This document shows positions 36,869-45,608 of a stretch of 64,000 nucleotides of DNA, piece by piece. Origin of the DNA: Rhodocyclus tenuis (GTDB taxonomy: Bacteria; Pseudomonadota; Gammaproteobacteria; Burkholderiales; Rhodocyclaceae); NCBI RefSeq assembly GCF_014197755.1, contig NZ_JACIGE010000012.1, positions 62,001 through 126,000 of the forward strand. Reading direction: 5' to 3'. Every line of letters starts with the position of its first letter. Position 1 is the stretch's first letter. The position numbers and the translations under genes were made by a program. The notes beneath the pieces were generated by a model. The model did not search any database. It was not told where the DNA came from and saw only the letters and a list, made by a program, of their open reading frames with translations.

Positions 36869-37933
36869 GTGCATCTCTTCGTCGACATCTCCGCCCATGG
36901 ACTCGGCCACCTCGCGATCAGCGCGCCGGTAATCGCCGCGCTCGCCGCGCTGCAGCCGCAGCTGCGCCTCAGTATCCGCAGCGGGCTGCCGAAGGTCGCA
37001 CTGCAAAAGAGGATTCCGCTTCCCTTCACGCACATCGCGGCGGCCAGCGACTTCGGCTTCGTGATGCGCGACGCGACGCGCATCGACCTCGCCGCCAGCG
37101 CCGTCGCCTATCGCGCCGCGCATGCCGACTGGCCGGCACGCGTCGCCGCTGAGTCGGCCATGCTCGCCGAACTGGCACCCGATCTCGTTTTCAGCAACGT
37201 CAGCTATCTGCCGCTGGCCGGCGCGGCGGTGGCCGGGATTCCCGCGGCGGCGCTGTGCTCGCTCAACTGGGCCGGGCTGTTCGCGCATTTCTTCGCCGGT
37301 GAGCCCTGGGCACCCGCAATCCATCGCGAAATGCTCGCCGCCTATCGTTCGGCGCCGTTCCTGCGCACCTCGCCGGCGATGCCGATGAACGATCTCGGCC
37401 AGTGCGAGGATGTCGGCCTGATCGCACGGCTGGGCAGTCGCCAGAACCTGGGTCTGCCGCCGGGACTGCGCACAGTGCTGGTAGCCATGGGCGGCATCCG
37501 CCATCGCCTGCCGCTGGAAAACTGGCCGCGTCAGCCCGGCCTGCGCTGGCTGGTTCCCGGCGAGTGGCAGTGCACGCATCCCGACGCCATCGCTCAGGAT
37601 TGCTTTGCGCTCGCCTTCACCGATCTGCTCGCTTCGGCCGACGCGGTGATCACCAAGCCCGGCTACGGCACCTTCACCGAGGCGGCGTGCAATGCCGTGC
37701 CGGTGCTCTATCAGCGTCGCGAAGACTGGCCCGAGCAGGACTGCCTGATCGACTGGCTGCAAGGGAATGCGCGTTGTCTGGAAGTATCGGCAGATCGGCT
37801 GCAGAGCGGTGATATCGCCGGCCAGCTCGATGCACTGTGGGCGATGCCGCAGGTCAAGGCGCCGCAAGCGAGTGGTGCCGAAGTCGCGGCGCGCCGTCTG
37901 CTGGCGCAGCTGCACGCGCCGGCTGGGCGTTAG
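36869..37933 (+). CDS. glycosyltransferase-like protein (GT-B fold)
   Basis: Protein of 354 residues that starts with GTG (MHLFVDISAHGLGHLAISAPV). The N-terminal GHGHL-type motif, the middle VLVAMGG and the C-terminal KPGYGTFTEAACNAVPVLY match the GT-B (MurG/UGT-like, GT28) sugar-nucleotide domain. Acceptor and donor are unknown. It precedes a small basic protein by 35 bases and may be cotranscribed. Confidence 0.8.
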   Translation: MHLFVDISAHGLGHLAISAPVIAALAALQPQLRLSIRSGLPKVALQKRIPLPFTHIAAASDFGFVMRDATRIDLAASAVAYRAAHADWPARVAAESAMLAELAPDLVFSNVSYLPLAGAAVAGIPAAALCSLNWAGLFAHFFAGEPWAPAIHREMLAAYRSAPFLRTSPAMPMNDLGQCEDVGLIARLGSRQNLGLPPGLRTVLVAMGGIRHRLPLENWPRQPGLRWLVPGEWQCTHPDAIAQDCFALAFTDLLASADAVITKPGYGTFTEAACNAVPVLYQRREDWPEQDCLIDWLQGNARCLEVSADRLQSGDIAGQLDALWAMPQVKAPQASGAEVAARRLLAQLHAPAGR

Positions 37934-37967
37934 GGTCAGTGCCGGCAAACGTCGGGAGAGGGGCGTA

Positions 37968-38216
37968 ATGCGAACGCGACGAGGGGCGAGGATCAAAAGC
38001 TGGCTGCGGCGGCTGCTGCCGCTCCGTCGGCCGGAATCGCCTGAACTGGCGGCTGCCGCGGCCTTGCTCAGGGCGATCGACCGCGGTGGCATCCCGCTCA
38101 ACCCGGCGAAAGTGAATGCCATCGCCCGTGACTTCGGCCTGGAAGTGTCGCCGAAGGCGCCGCTGGACGAGACGATCGGCCGCATCCGCGCGGCCGTCAG
38201 CCGCGCGCGGCGATGA
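37968..38216 (+). CDS. 82-residue basic protein of unknown function
   Basis: Short protein with an arginine-rich N-terminus (MRTRRGARIKSWLRRLLPL) followed by a helical region (LLRAIDRGGIPLNPAKVNAIARDFGLEV). A GGGAGAGGGG site precedes the ATG at 37968. It follows the glycosyltransferase-like gene closely and is convergent with the EF-G-like gene. The N-terminus could bind nucleic acid or membrane; nothing is certain. Confidence 0.6.
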   Translation: MRTRRGARIKSWLRRLLPLRRPESPELAAAAALLRAIDRGGIPLNPAKVNAIARDFGLEVSPKAPLDETIGRIRAAVSRARR

Positions 38217-38268
38217 TTCTACGACCGGACTCCGCGCCCGGATTCCGGCCGGCGTCGCGCCGCTGCGC

Positions 38269-40317
38269 TCAGCCGCCGTTGCCGTGCCCGGCGAAACTGC
38301 GCGCCAGTACGCTCTGCACTTCGGCCGGTGCTGCCTCGTAGCCACCGGCTTCGAGGACGAACTCGCTCTCGCCGGCGCAGATCGCCTTCAGGCGCGTTTC
38401 GAAGCCGCTCATTTCGGCCATCGGCACGCGCGCGGCAATGAGCATCCAGCCGGCAGCCGGACTGTCGGTGCTGGTCAGCTTGCCGCGGCGCACGGAAAGC
38501 TCGCCGCTGACTTCGCCGAACAGCGCGTCGGCAACCTTGATGCGCACCTCGAGGATCGGCTCGAGCACCTGCGGCTGCGCGGCGATCACCGCCTCGATCA
38601 GCGCATGCCGGGCGGCGGTGGCAAACGACACCTCGTTCGAATCGACGGCGTGGTGCTTGCCGTCGGTGACGACGACGCGCAGGTCCTCGATCGGGAAGCC
38701 GGCGTAAGCGCCTTCGGCGAGCGCGTGGCGAACGCCTTTCTCGACCGCCGGCATGAAGTTGGTCGGGATCGCGCCGCCCTTGACCTCGTTGCCGAGCTGC
38801 AGGCCGGCGCCGCGCGGCAGCGGCTCGACGCGCAGCGCGACTTCGCCGAACTGACCGGAACCGCCGCTCTGCTTCTTGTGCCGGTAACGCGCTTCGGCGA
38901 CGACCGAGATCGTCTCGCGGTAGGGGATCGCCGGCGGAGCGGTATCGAGCTGCAGGTTCCAGCGCGTCGCCAGTTCGTCGAGGACGATCTTAAGGTGCTG
39001 TTCGCCGAGGCCGCGCACGACGGTGTGCCGTCCGCGCGTGTCGTAGCTGACCTGCAGGCAGGGGTCTTCGTCGGTCAGCCGGGTCAGCGCTTCTGAGAGC
39101 TTCTGCTCGTCGGCAGGTTTCCTGGTCATCAGCGACAGCCCGAATACCGGCTGCGGGTAGGCCTGCGGCGCGAGGTGGAAATAGTCCTCGTCGTGCGAGT
39201 CGTGCACCACGGCGTTGCGGTGGATTTCGTCGACACGCGAGACGGCGCAAAGGTCGCCCGGTACGCCGACGGCAGTTTCCACCGAGTTGCGGCCCTGCAG
39301 GCGAAGCAGGTGCGCCACCTTGAACGGCTTGCGGCCGTCGCCGATGTAGAGCTGCGAGCCGTTGGTCACCTGCCCCTGATGCACGCGGAAGATGCCGAGT
39401 TTGCCGCGGTAGGGGTCGTTGGTGACCTGGAAGACATGGCCGACGAAGTGACGATCACGCTCCGGAACAAGCGCCACCGGCTGCGCCGTGGCGCCTTCGC
39501 CCTTGAAAAACTGCGGCGGATTGCCCTCGGTGGGATCGGGCGCGAGCTTGCAGAAAATGTCGAGCAGCTCGCGCACGCCGGCGCCGCTGCGCGCCGAAAC
39601 AAAGCACACCGGCAGCAGATGCCCTTCGCGCAGCGCCTGCTCGAAGGGCGCGTGCAACTGCTCGGGGTCGAGCGACTCGCCCTGCTCGAGGTATTGCGCC
39701 ATGAGGTCTTCGTCGAGTTCGACGATCTGGTCGACGATCGCGTCATGCGCCGCAGCGACGCTGGAAAAGACGGTCTTCGCCGCCGGGTCGGGTGCGAAGA
39801 AACAGTCGACGACACGGCTGCCGTCTGCGCTCGGCAGGTTGATCGGCAGACATTCGCGGCCGAATTCGCTGACGATGGCTTGCATCAGCGCAACATAATC
39901 GACGCCGGGGATGTCGATCTTGTTGACCACGATCATCCGGCACTTGCCTTGCGCCGCGGTCAGCATGCGCCGCGTGCCGCTTTCCACGCCGGCGCCGGCA
40001 TTGATCACCACCACCGCCGTCTCGACCGCCGGCAGCGTCGCCAGCGCCCGCCCGGCGAGATCGGGCAGTCCCGGCGTGTCGAGCAGATTGGCCCAGTGCC
40101 CGGCCCACTCCAGATGCACCAGCGCGGCGTGCAGCGAATGCCCCATCGCCTTTTCCTGCGGCTCGAAATCGGAGACGGTGTCGCCGCGTTCGACGCTGCC
40201 GGCGGCGCCGATGGCGCCGGAGGCGGCAAGCAGGGCCTCGACCAGCGTGGTTTTGCCGCTGCCCGTCTGGCCGAGCAGGCTGAGATTGCGGATGTCGTGA
40301 ACCGTGCTGGGGGTCAT
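38269..40317 (-). CDS. elongation factor G-like GTPase (EF-G paralogue)
   Basis: Protein of 682 residues related to EF-G. The G1 motif is GQTGSGKTT (classical EF-G has GHVDHGKTT-like), DTPG (G3) and NKID (G4) are present, followed by domain II and the C-terminal domains. The difference in the P-loop and surrounding sequence places it with the EF-G-like paralogues, not the main translation factor. Such proteins may act in ribosome rescue or recycling. The organism's main fusA is not in the window. Confidence 0.88.
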   Translation of the reverse strand: MTPSTVHDIRNLSLLGQTGSGKTTLVEALLAASGAIGAAGSVERGDTVSDFEPQEKAMGHSLHAALVHLEWAGHWANLLDTPGLPDLAGRALATLPAVETAVVVINAGAGVESGTRRMLTAAQGKCRMIVVNKIDIPGVDYVALMQAIVSEFGRECLPINLPSADGSRVVDCFFAPDPAAKTVFSSVAAAHDAIVDQIVELDEDLMAQYLEQGESLDPEQLHAPFEQALREGHLLPVCFVSARSGAGVRELLDIFCKLAPDPTEGNPPQFFKGEGATAQPVALVPERDRHFVGHVFQVTNDPYRGKLGIFRVHQGQVTNGSQLYIGDGRKPFKVAHLLRLQGRNSVETAVGVPGDLCAVSRVDEIHRNAVVHDSHDEDYFHLAPQAYPQPVFGLSLMTRKPADEQKLSEALTRLTDEDPCLQVSYDTRGRHTVVRGLGEQHLKIVLDELATRWNLQLDTAPPAIPYRETISVVAEARYRHKKQSGGSGQFGEVALRVEPLPRGAGLQLGNEVKGGAIPTNFMPAVEKGVRHALAEGAYAGFPIEDLRVVVTDGKHHAVDSNEVSFATAARHALIEAVIAAQPQVLEPILEVRIKVADALFGEVSGELSVRRGKLTSTDSPAAGWMLIAARVPMAEMSGFETRLKAICAGESEFVLEAGGYEAAPAEVQSVLARSFAGHGNGG

Positions 40318-40696
40318 TGCCGTTCTCCCTGAGTTTGTCTTTTTGTGCTCGGCTCAAGTTTCCGCCTGTGCTGCGGCGAAGGCAATGCATCCTTGCCGGC
40401 GGCACCGGTGCGGCGGCAGAGTTCCCGCCGGATCGGGACGGAATGCGCTGCTGCGCCCTTCGCCCGGCAAGGAAGCGGCGCCTCCCCGGCATGGTGCTGA
40501 TCCGTGAACTGCGCGAAAACGCCGGCTATTTGCAGAATCAATGCAGGCTGACGCTGTCTGCTTGAGACGCAGGGCTTACACTCGCTCCCTCGCCAGCCCG
40601 AGCGTCATGGCTTGCCAGGTTTTCTGCCGGTGGTCACGGGTTTTTCGCGGACCTGACCGGTGGCTTTCTGTTCATCAAGTATTCAAGGCTTATTCC
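40318..40696. other. 379-base gap, no gene recognised
   Basis: This gap lies between the EF-G-like gene (-) and the winged-helix-like gene (+), so it should hold both promoters. Short frames through it lack a ribosome site or family similarity. No terminator or repeat of note was found. Confidence 0.5.
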
Positions 40697-41188
40697 ATGC
40701 ACCCGATTCACGATGTTGATGTCCTCCTCTTATTGGCGACCGCTCTGGCTTCGAAAAGGCGTCCGGCCGAACTTGTCGAAATCATCGCCGCAGCCGATTT
40801 TCTGCAGGGCAGCATTCCTGCCGAAGCCAAATTCAGCGATTCGCTTTCCCGGCTTTCGGCGCACGGATTGATTGCCCAGGCGGACGAGGGTTTATCGCTG
40901 ACGCCGGAGGCGCAGAAACTGATCGAGGCGCGGCCGAAAAAACTCGAACCGGCCGAACGCCTGCTGGCGGTCAGGGAGAAACTCGCGCTCTGGAAAGTGG
41001 CTGCTGAATTCGCTGTCGTGGAGATTTCCGCGCCACTCTGGCAGGCGGCGATTATTGCCCACCGCGCTGCCGCCGAAGGCGCCGGCAAGAACCTGCTGGT
41101 GGCGAAACCCAAACCGGCGGATTCCGATCAGCGGCGTCCCGGACAGCGCCAGCGGAAGCCTTTTCCGGGCCATCGACGCCGCGATTGA
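40697..41188 (+). CDS. hypothetical protein with winged-helix-like region
   Basis: Protein of 163 residues from the ATG at 40697. The segment SLSRLSAHGLIAQADEGLSLTPEAQKLIE has the shape of a winged-helix DNA-binding motif, and the C-terminus is strongly basic and Pro/Arg-rich. No family name could be given. It could be a small DNA-binding regulator. The frame is open upstream to 40541, but without recognisable protein. Confidence 0.6.
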   Translation: MHPIHDVDVLLLLATALASKRRPAELVEIIAAADFLQGSIPAEAKFSDSLSRLSAHGLIAQADEGLSLTPEAQKLIEARPKKLEPAERLLAVREKLALWKVAAEFAVVEISAPLWQAAIIAHRAAAEGAGKNLLVAKPKPADSDQRRPGQRQRKPFPGHRRRD

Positions 41189-41293
41189 ATAGTCGGCATT
41201 GCGGCTGGAAATTATTCCGACACCTTATGCCGTTTTGATTTTTCGGCAGCGCTTCCCGGCTAATTTTCGGCAAGGCTGCGCGAATATGCGCAG

Positions 41294-41317
41294 CGGCCCG
41301 GTTGAATAAGCGGGCCG
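41294..41317 (+). other. hairpin upstream of the H-NS-like gene
   Basis: CGGCCCG (41294-41300) and CGGGCCG (41311-41317) form a perfect 7-bp stem with a 10-base loop, flanked by matching GCGC tetramers at 41288 and 41321. It lies in the 210-base gap between the winged-helix-like gene and the H-NS-like gene. It may be a terminator without T-run or a leader hairpin. Confidence 0.45.
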
Positions 41318-41398
41318 ATAGCGCTTCCAAAAATACTGGCGCCGGGATATTATTTTCGCGGGACAATTTCTCCCTTAACAATTAAAAAGGAAAATTCC

Positions 41399-41692
41399 AT
41401 GTCGACTTATGCAGCCTTGCAGCAGCAAATCGCCGAACTCCAGAAACAGGCCGAAGAAGTTCGTCGTCAGGAAACCGCTCAGGTCATCGCCGACATCAAG
41501 GCCACCATGGCGCAATACGGCATTACCGTCGCCGATCTTTCCTCTCCCGCCAAGCGCACCGGTGCGGTCGTCAAGGCCAAGTATCGCGACCCGGTTTCCG
41601 GCAAGGAATGGTCCGGTCGCGGTATTCAACCGAAGTGGCTGCGTGAAGCCGTTGCTGCCGGTCGTACCCGCGAAGAGTTTGCCGTCGGCTGA
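41399..41692 (+). CDS. H-NS/HvrA-type nucleoid protein
   Basis: Protein of 97 residues with an N-terminal oligomerisation coiled coil (YAALQQQIAELQKQAEEVRRQ) and a C-terminal DNA-binding domain with KYRDPVSGKEWSGRGIQPKWL, the AT-hook-like core of H-NS family proteins (HvrA, BpH3, MvaT-like). It would bind AT-rich DNA and silence genes. HvrA controls photosynthesis genes in Rhodobacter, so a link with bch genes is possible. An AAAAAGGAAAA site precedes the ATG; the upstream 210 bases are AT-rich. Confidence 0.93.
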   Translation: MSTYAALQQQIAELQKQAEEVRRQETAQVIADIKATMAQYGITVADLSSPAKRTGAVVKAKYRDPVSGKEWSGRGIQPKWLREAVAAGRTREEFAVG

Positions 41693-41737
41693 TTGTCCGG
41701 CTACCCGCGAGTTCGCCCGGAATCTCCGGGAGTCCCG

Positions 41738-42811
41738 ATGACGATGCCAGGGCCCGGACAGCGCTTCGGGCCGGCAGGGAGGTTTGTAATCGGTTCGCCC
41801 GTCGCAGCAATACTCGTGGCAATGCCCGCTGCACTGCTCACGGCGGCTTTCCGACCGGCTGAGCGAGTTCCTTCGCGCTCGCTTTCCCGGTCGCTTCATT
41901 CCTTTCCGCCACGTGTCGGCGCATCGCGCCAGCGTGGTGTGCCAGCTGCGCTGACGGTGCTGCTGACGCTGGGCCTCGCCGCCTGCGCGCCGCTCGCGCC
42001 GCAGCAGGGGGCTGGTACATGGGTGCCGTCGCCGAATTTCGATCAGCGGCGACCCAATTACGTCATCCTGCACCAGACCAGCAACGACAACACGCAACGC
42101 GCGCTGGCGACGCTCACCGATCCTCGGCGCAAGGTCAGCGCGCATTACCTGATCGGTCGCGACGGAACCGTGCTGCAGCTGGTCGATGAAAATGCGCGCG
42201 CCTGGCACGCCGGCGCCTCGTGGTGGGGCGGTAGTACCGACCTCAACTCGGCGTCGCTCGGCATCGAACTCGACAATACCGGCGACGAAGCCTTCGCCGA
42301 AGCGCAGCTCGTCGCGCTGCTGGCGCTGCTCGACGAGCTGCGCAGCCGCCACCGCATTCCGGCGGCAAACTTCCTCGCGCACGGCGACGTTGCGCCGGGG
42401 CGCAAGGTCGATCCGAGCGCTTTCTTCCCCTGGCAGCGACTCGCCCGCCACGGATTCGGTCTGTGGTGCGACGCGCCGCCGCCGGCAGCACCGCCGGGTT
42501 TTGACCCTGCGCTCGGCCTGCGTGCGCTCGGCTACGATCCGCTGAAGCCCGTCGCCGCGCGGCAGGCCTTCCGCCGCCATTTTGTTGCCGGCAGCAGCGC
42601 TGTTCCGGGTGAAACCGGTAGCGACACGAACGGCGCTGGCGGCGAAGAGCGGAGCGGTGAGGCGGCGCCAGTCCGCGAACCTGAGCGTGCCGTCGACAGC
42701 GCCGGCGAACTGTCGCCTGGCGAGCAGGGGCTGCTCTATTGCCTGCTGCAGCAACAGGCGTCGCCCGCGCTGCGCAGCGCGCCGCCGCCATCGGCCAGCA
42801 AGGGCGGCTGA
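41738..42811 (+). CDS. N-acetylmuramoyl-L-alanine amidase, AmiD/AmpD family lipoprotein
   Basis: Zinc amidase that cleaves the bond between muramic acid and the peptide stem. Zinc-ligand regions NYVILHQTS and FLAHGDVAPGRKVDP are clear, with DNAR-type ENARAWHAGAS between. A lipobox LAAC follows a hydrophobic stretch, so it is probably an outer-membrane lipoprotein like AmiD. The start is uncertain: ATG 41738 has GGGAG 5 bases upstream but leaves an 80-residue N-terminal extension before the lipobox; a GTG at 41915 or 41939 would give a normal lipoprotein signal. The C-terminus is a low-complexity tail. Confidence 0.83.
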   Translation: MTMPGPGQRFGPAGRFVIGSPVAAILVAMPAALLTAAFRPAERVPSRSLSRSLHSFPPRVGASRQRGVPAALTVLLTLGLAACAPLAPQQGAGTWVPSPNFDQRRPNYVILHQTSNDNTQRALATLTDPRRKVSAHYLIGRDGTVLQLVDENARAWHAGASWWGGSTDLNSASLGIELDNTGDEAFAEAQLVALLALLDELRSRHRIPAANFLAHGDVAPGRKVDPSAFFPWQRLARHGFGLWCDAPPPAAPPGFDPALGLRALGYDPLKPVAARQAFRRHFVAGSSAVPGETGSDTNGAGGEERSGEAAPVREPERAVDSAGELSPGEQGLLYCLLQQQASPALRSAPPPSASKGG

Positions 42812-42832
42812 GAGCGGAAAGCGAGGCTTGCC

Positions 42833-43282
42833 ATGAGCACCCCCGACGCCAATTCCCGCGACGCTCCCGAAGCCCGCGACGCTGACTCGACCGCGCCTGC
42901 TGCCGTGCAGGGAAATCTCTTCGCCGCACTGCCGACGGCGGCGGAAATACCGGCAGCGCTTGCTGCCGGCGAGCGCTTCGACCGCCTGCTGCAGCGGCCC
43001 GGCCTGCGCCTTGAGCGCATCGTGTCCACCGGTCAGGCGAGCCCGCCCGGCTTCTGGTACGAGCAGGCCGACGCCGAGTGGGTCGTACTGCTCACCGGGG
43101 CCGCGACACTGCGCTTTGCTGACGAGGCCGCGGCGCGCAGTTTGCAGGCGGGCGACTGGCTGTACATCGCGCCCGGCCGCCGTCATCGCGTCGAGTCGAC
43201 CGATGCGGCAAGGCCGAGCGTCTGGCTGGCGCTGCATTTCGCTGAAAGCGGGAGCGAAGGCGTCGCGACAGCCGCCGACTGA
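42833..43282 (+). CDS. cupin domain protein
   Basis: Small protein of 149 residues whose second half forms a cupin barrel (EWVVLLTGAATLRF, LQAGDWLYIAPGRRHRVE). The metal ligands of the cupin motif are partly visible (GRRHRV histidine). It starts with ATG 22 bases after the amidase gene and may be cotranscribed. The function is unknown; cupins of this type bind metal ions or small acids. Confidence 0.82.
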   Translation: MSTPDANSRDAPEARDADSTAPAAVQGNLFAALPTAAEIPAALAAGERFDRLLQRPGLRLERIVSTGQASPPGFWYEQADAEWVVLLTGAATLRFADEAAARSLQAGDWLYIAPGRRHRVESTDAARPSVWLALHFAESGSEGVATAAD

Positions 43283-43311
43283 GCCGCGGAACGCAGCTAC
43301 GGCCGACGGAC

Positions 43312-43395
43312 GATTTTCAGCCAGCGCGGCGGTTATCCTGCCTGCGCCGGTATAAGGCTGAAAATCACAATATAAACAAATAGTTAGTGATTTTC
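43312..43395. repeat. three alternating complementary segments between convergent genes
   Basis: Segment A, GATTTTCAGCC (43312-43322), is a perfect complement of GGCTGAAAATC (43356-43366). The extended segment B, GAAAATCAC (43360-43368), is also complementary to segment C, GTGATTTTC (43387-43395). B can therefore pair with A (11 bp) or C (9 bp), but not both. It lies between the cupin gene (+) and the HNH gene (-). Such a layout resembles an attenuator or a bidirectional terminator, though no T-run is visible. Confidence 0.6.
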
Positions 43396-43414
43396 CGGGC
43401 GGCCGCAGCCGCGC

Positions 43415-43807
43415 TCAGGAATCCGCCGGCTTGTTGCCCTTGAGCAGACCCTGCAGTGCGGCAAACGGCGAGTGCGTCGCGCCGCCGCCGCTGCGGCCAC
43501 TGCCGCCACCGCCTGCGCCGCCCACTCCGCGCTGCGCCAGTTCGAGTTGCTTCTGGTGCTCGTTGTCGTGGCAATAGAGGCACAACAGTTCCCAGTTGCT
43601 GCCGTCGGGCGGGTTGTTGTCGTGGTTGTGGTCGCGGTGGTGCACGGTCAGTTCGCGCAGGTTGCTGTGCGTGAATTCGCGCGCGCAGCGGCCGCAGATC
43701 CACGGATAGATCTTCAGCGCCCGCTCGCGATAGCCCTTGTCGCGTTCGTCGCGCGCCTTGCGCGCTTCGAGAACGACGCGGTCGAGGCGGCTGTGGTCGA
43801 TGGCCAT
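43415..43807 (-). CDS. yajD: HNH nuclease domain protein (YajD type)
   Basis: Protein of 130 residues with CxxC (CGRC), then LTVHHRDHNHDNNPPDGS and a second CxxC (CLYC), which is the HNH fold with a structural zinc. It is the YajD family. A Gly/Ser-rich tail with HSPFAALQGLLKGNK follows. It may cut DNA; cellular role is unknown. It is 19 bases after pgm, in the same direction, and probably cotranscribed with it. Confidence 0.9.
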   Translation of the reverse strand: MAIDHSRLDRVVLEARKARDERDKGYRERALKIYPWICGRCAREFTHSNLRELTVHHRDHNHDNNPPDGSNWELLCLYCHDNEHQKQLELAQRGVGGAGGGGSGRSGGGATHSPFAALQGLLKGNKPADS

Positions 43808-43826
43808 GGCGCTTCTCCCTTGCAGC

Positions 43827-45461
43827 TCAGCGTAGTGCGGCGTCGAGGATCAGCTTCGCCTCGCGCACGATTTCCTGCAGGTGTTCGGCGCTGCGGAAGC
43901 TCTCGGCGTAGAGCTTGTAGATGTCCTCGGTGCCGGACGGACGCGCGGCGAACCAGCCGTAGTCGCTGCTCACCTTGAGTCCGCCGATCGGCGCGTCGTT
44001 GCCGGCAGCGCGCGTCTGCCGGGCGACGATCGGGTCGCCGGCCAGCATCGGCGCACTGATGCGCTCGCCGGTGAGTTGCTTGAACGCGGCTTTCTGCGCG
44101 GCGGAGGCTGGTGCATCGATACGCAGGTAGTAGGGCGTGCCGAAGCGCGCGGCCAGATCGAGGTAATGCTGGCCGGGGTCGCGGCCGGTGACGGCGGTGA
44201 TTTCGGCGGCGAGCAGGCCGAGGATGATGCCGTCCTTGTCGGTGGTCCACACCGAACCGTCGCGGCGCAGGAAGCTGGCGCCGGCGCTTTCCTCGCCACC
44301 GAAGCACAGGCTGCCGTCGAGCAGTCCGGCCGAGAACCACTTGAAGCCGACCGGCACTTCGAGCACGCGCCGGCCGAGCGCGCCGACGACGCGGTCGATC
44401 AGCCCGCTCGACACCAGCGTCTTGCCGACCGCCGCCTGCGCCGGCCACTGCGGCCGGTGCGTCAGCAGGTAGTTGATGGCGACGGCGAGGTAGTGGTTCG
44501 GATTGAGCAGGCCGAGCGAGGGCGTGACGATGCCGTGGCGGTCGACGTCGGCGTCGTTGCCCCAGGCGATGGCGAAGCGGTCTTTCAGGCCGACCAGCCC
44601 GGCCATGGCGAAGGGGCTCGAGCAATCCATGCGGATCTTGCCGTCGTGGTCGAGCGGCATGAAGGCAAAGGCCGGATCGACGCCGGGATTGACGATCTCG
44701 ATGTCGAGTCCGTAGCGCTCGGCGATCGGCTGCCAGTAGGCGACGGCGGCACCGCCGAGCGGATCGACGCCGATTTTCAGCCCGGCACTGCGGATCGCCG
44801 CCATGTCGATCACCTGCTCGAGGTCGGCGACGTAGGGCGCGACAAAGTCCTCGGCGACCAGATGCGGCGCCGCCAGCGCGGCCGCGTAGTCCAGCCGCTT
44901 CACCTCACGGTTGCCGTCGGCCATCAGCGCGTTGGCGCGCTTCTCGATCCAGCCGGTGACGTCGGTGTCGGCCGGGCCGCCGTTGGGCGGGTTGTACTTG
45001 ATGCCGCCATCGCGCGGCGGATTGTGCGAGGGCGTGATGACGATGCCGTCGGCGGCGTCGCCGGGGTGCTGGCGGTTGTGTTCGAGGATGGCGCGCGAGA
45101 TCACCGGCGTCGGCGTGTAGCCGTCGTCGGCCTGATAGCGCGTCAGCACGCCGTTGGCGGCGAGTACCGACAGCGCCGTGCGCTGCGCCGGCGCCGACAG
45201 CGCGTGCGTGTCCTTGCCGAGAAAGAGCGGTCCGGCAATGCCTTGCGACGCGCGGTATTCGCAGATCGCCTGCGTGATGGCGAGGATGTGCGCCTCGTTG
45301 AAACTGCCGGCCAGCGCGCTGCCGCGGTGGCCGCTGGTGCCGAAGGCGACGCGCTGCGCCGGGTCATTGCTATCCGGCGTGTTGGCGTAGGCCGCGAGCA
45401 GCGCGGGAATGTCGGTGAGATAGTCGGCGGGAGCCGGCTGTCCGGCGAGCGGGTGGGTCAT
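43827..45461 (-). CDS. pgm: phosphoglucomutase, alpha-D-glucose specific
   Basis: Enzyme of 544 residues (family about 546) that interconverts glucose-1-phosphate and glucose-6-phosphate. The N-terminal [11 protein letters not shown], the phosphoserine loop [20 protein letters not shown], the metal site region [11 protein letters not shown] and sugar-binding GGEESAGAS and C-terminal [16 protein letters not shown] are present. It serves glycogen and cell-envelope sugar synthesis. Confidence 0.95.
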   Translation of the reverse strand: MTHPLAGQPAPADYLTDIPALLAAYANTPDSNDPAQRVAFGTSGHRGSALAGSFNEAHILAITQAICEYRASQGIAGPLFLGKDTHALSAPAQRTALSVLAANGVLTRYQADDGYTPTPVISRAILEHNRQHPGDAADGIVITPSHNPPRDGGIKYNPPNGGPADTDVTGWIEKRANALMADGNREVKRLDYAAALAAPHLVAEDFVAPYVADLEQVIDMAAIRSAGLKIGVDPLGGAAVAYWQPIAERYGLDIEIVNPGVDPAFAFMPLDHDGKIRMDCSSPFAMAGLVGLKDRFAIAWGNDADVDRHGIVTPSLGLLNPNHYLAVAINYLLTHRPQWPAQAAVGKTLVSSGLIDRVVGALGRRVLEVPVGFKWFSAGLLDGSLCFGGEESAGASFLRRDGSVWTTDKDGIILGLLAAEITAVTGRDPGQHYLDLAARFGTPYYLRIDAPASAAQKAAFKQLTGERISAPMLAGDPIVARQTRAAGNDAPIGGLKVSSDYGWFAARPSGTEDIYKLYAESFRSAEHLQEIVREAKLILDAALR

Positions 45462-45608
45462 CTGGGTCGTCCTGAACGGGGAGAAATTCGCTGCTGCAAT
45501 GTTACCCGCATCGTGCTTTGCGGATGCGGGCTGGCGTCACCGACAGCCGGCGACGCGGGCTTTCGTGGCGCAGGCGGCACGCGGCGGTTCCCGGCGCACG
45601 CCGATGGC

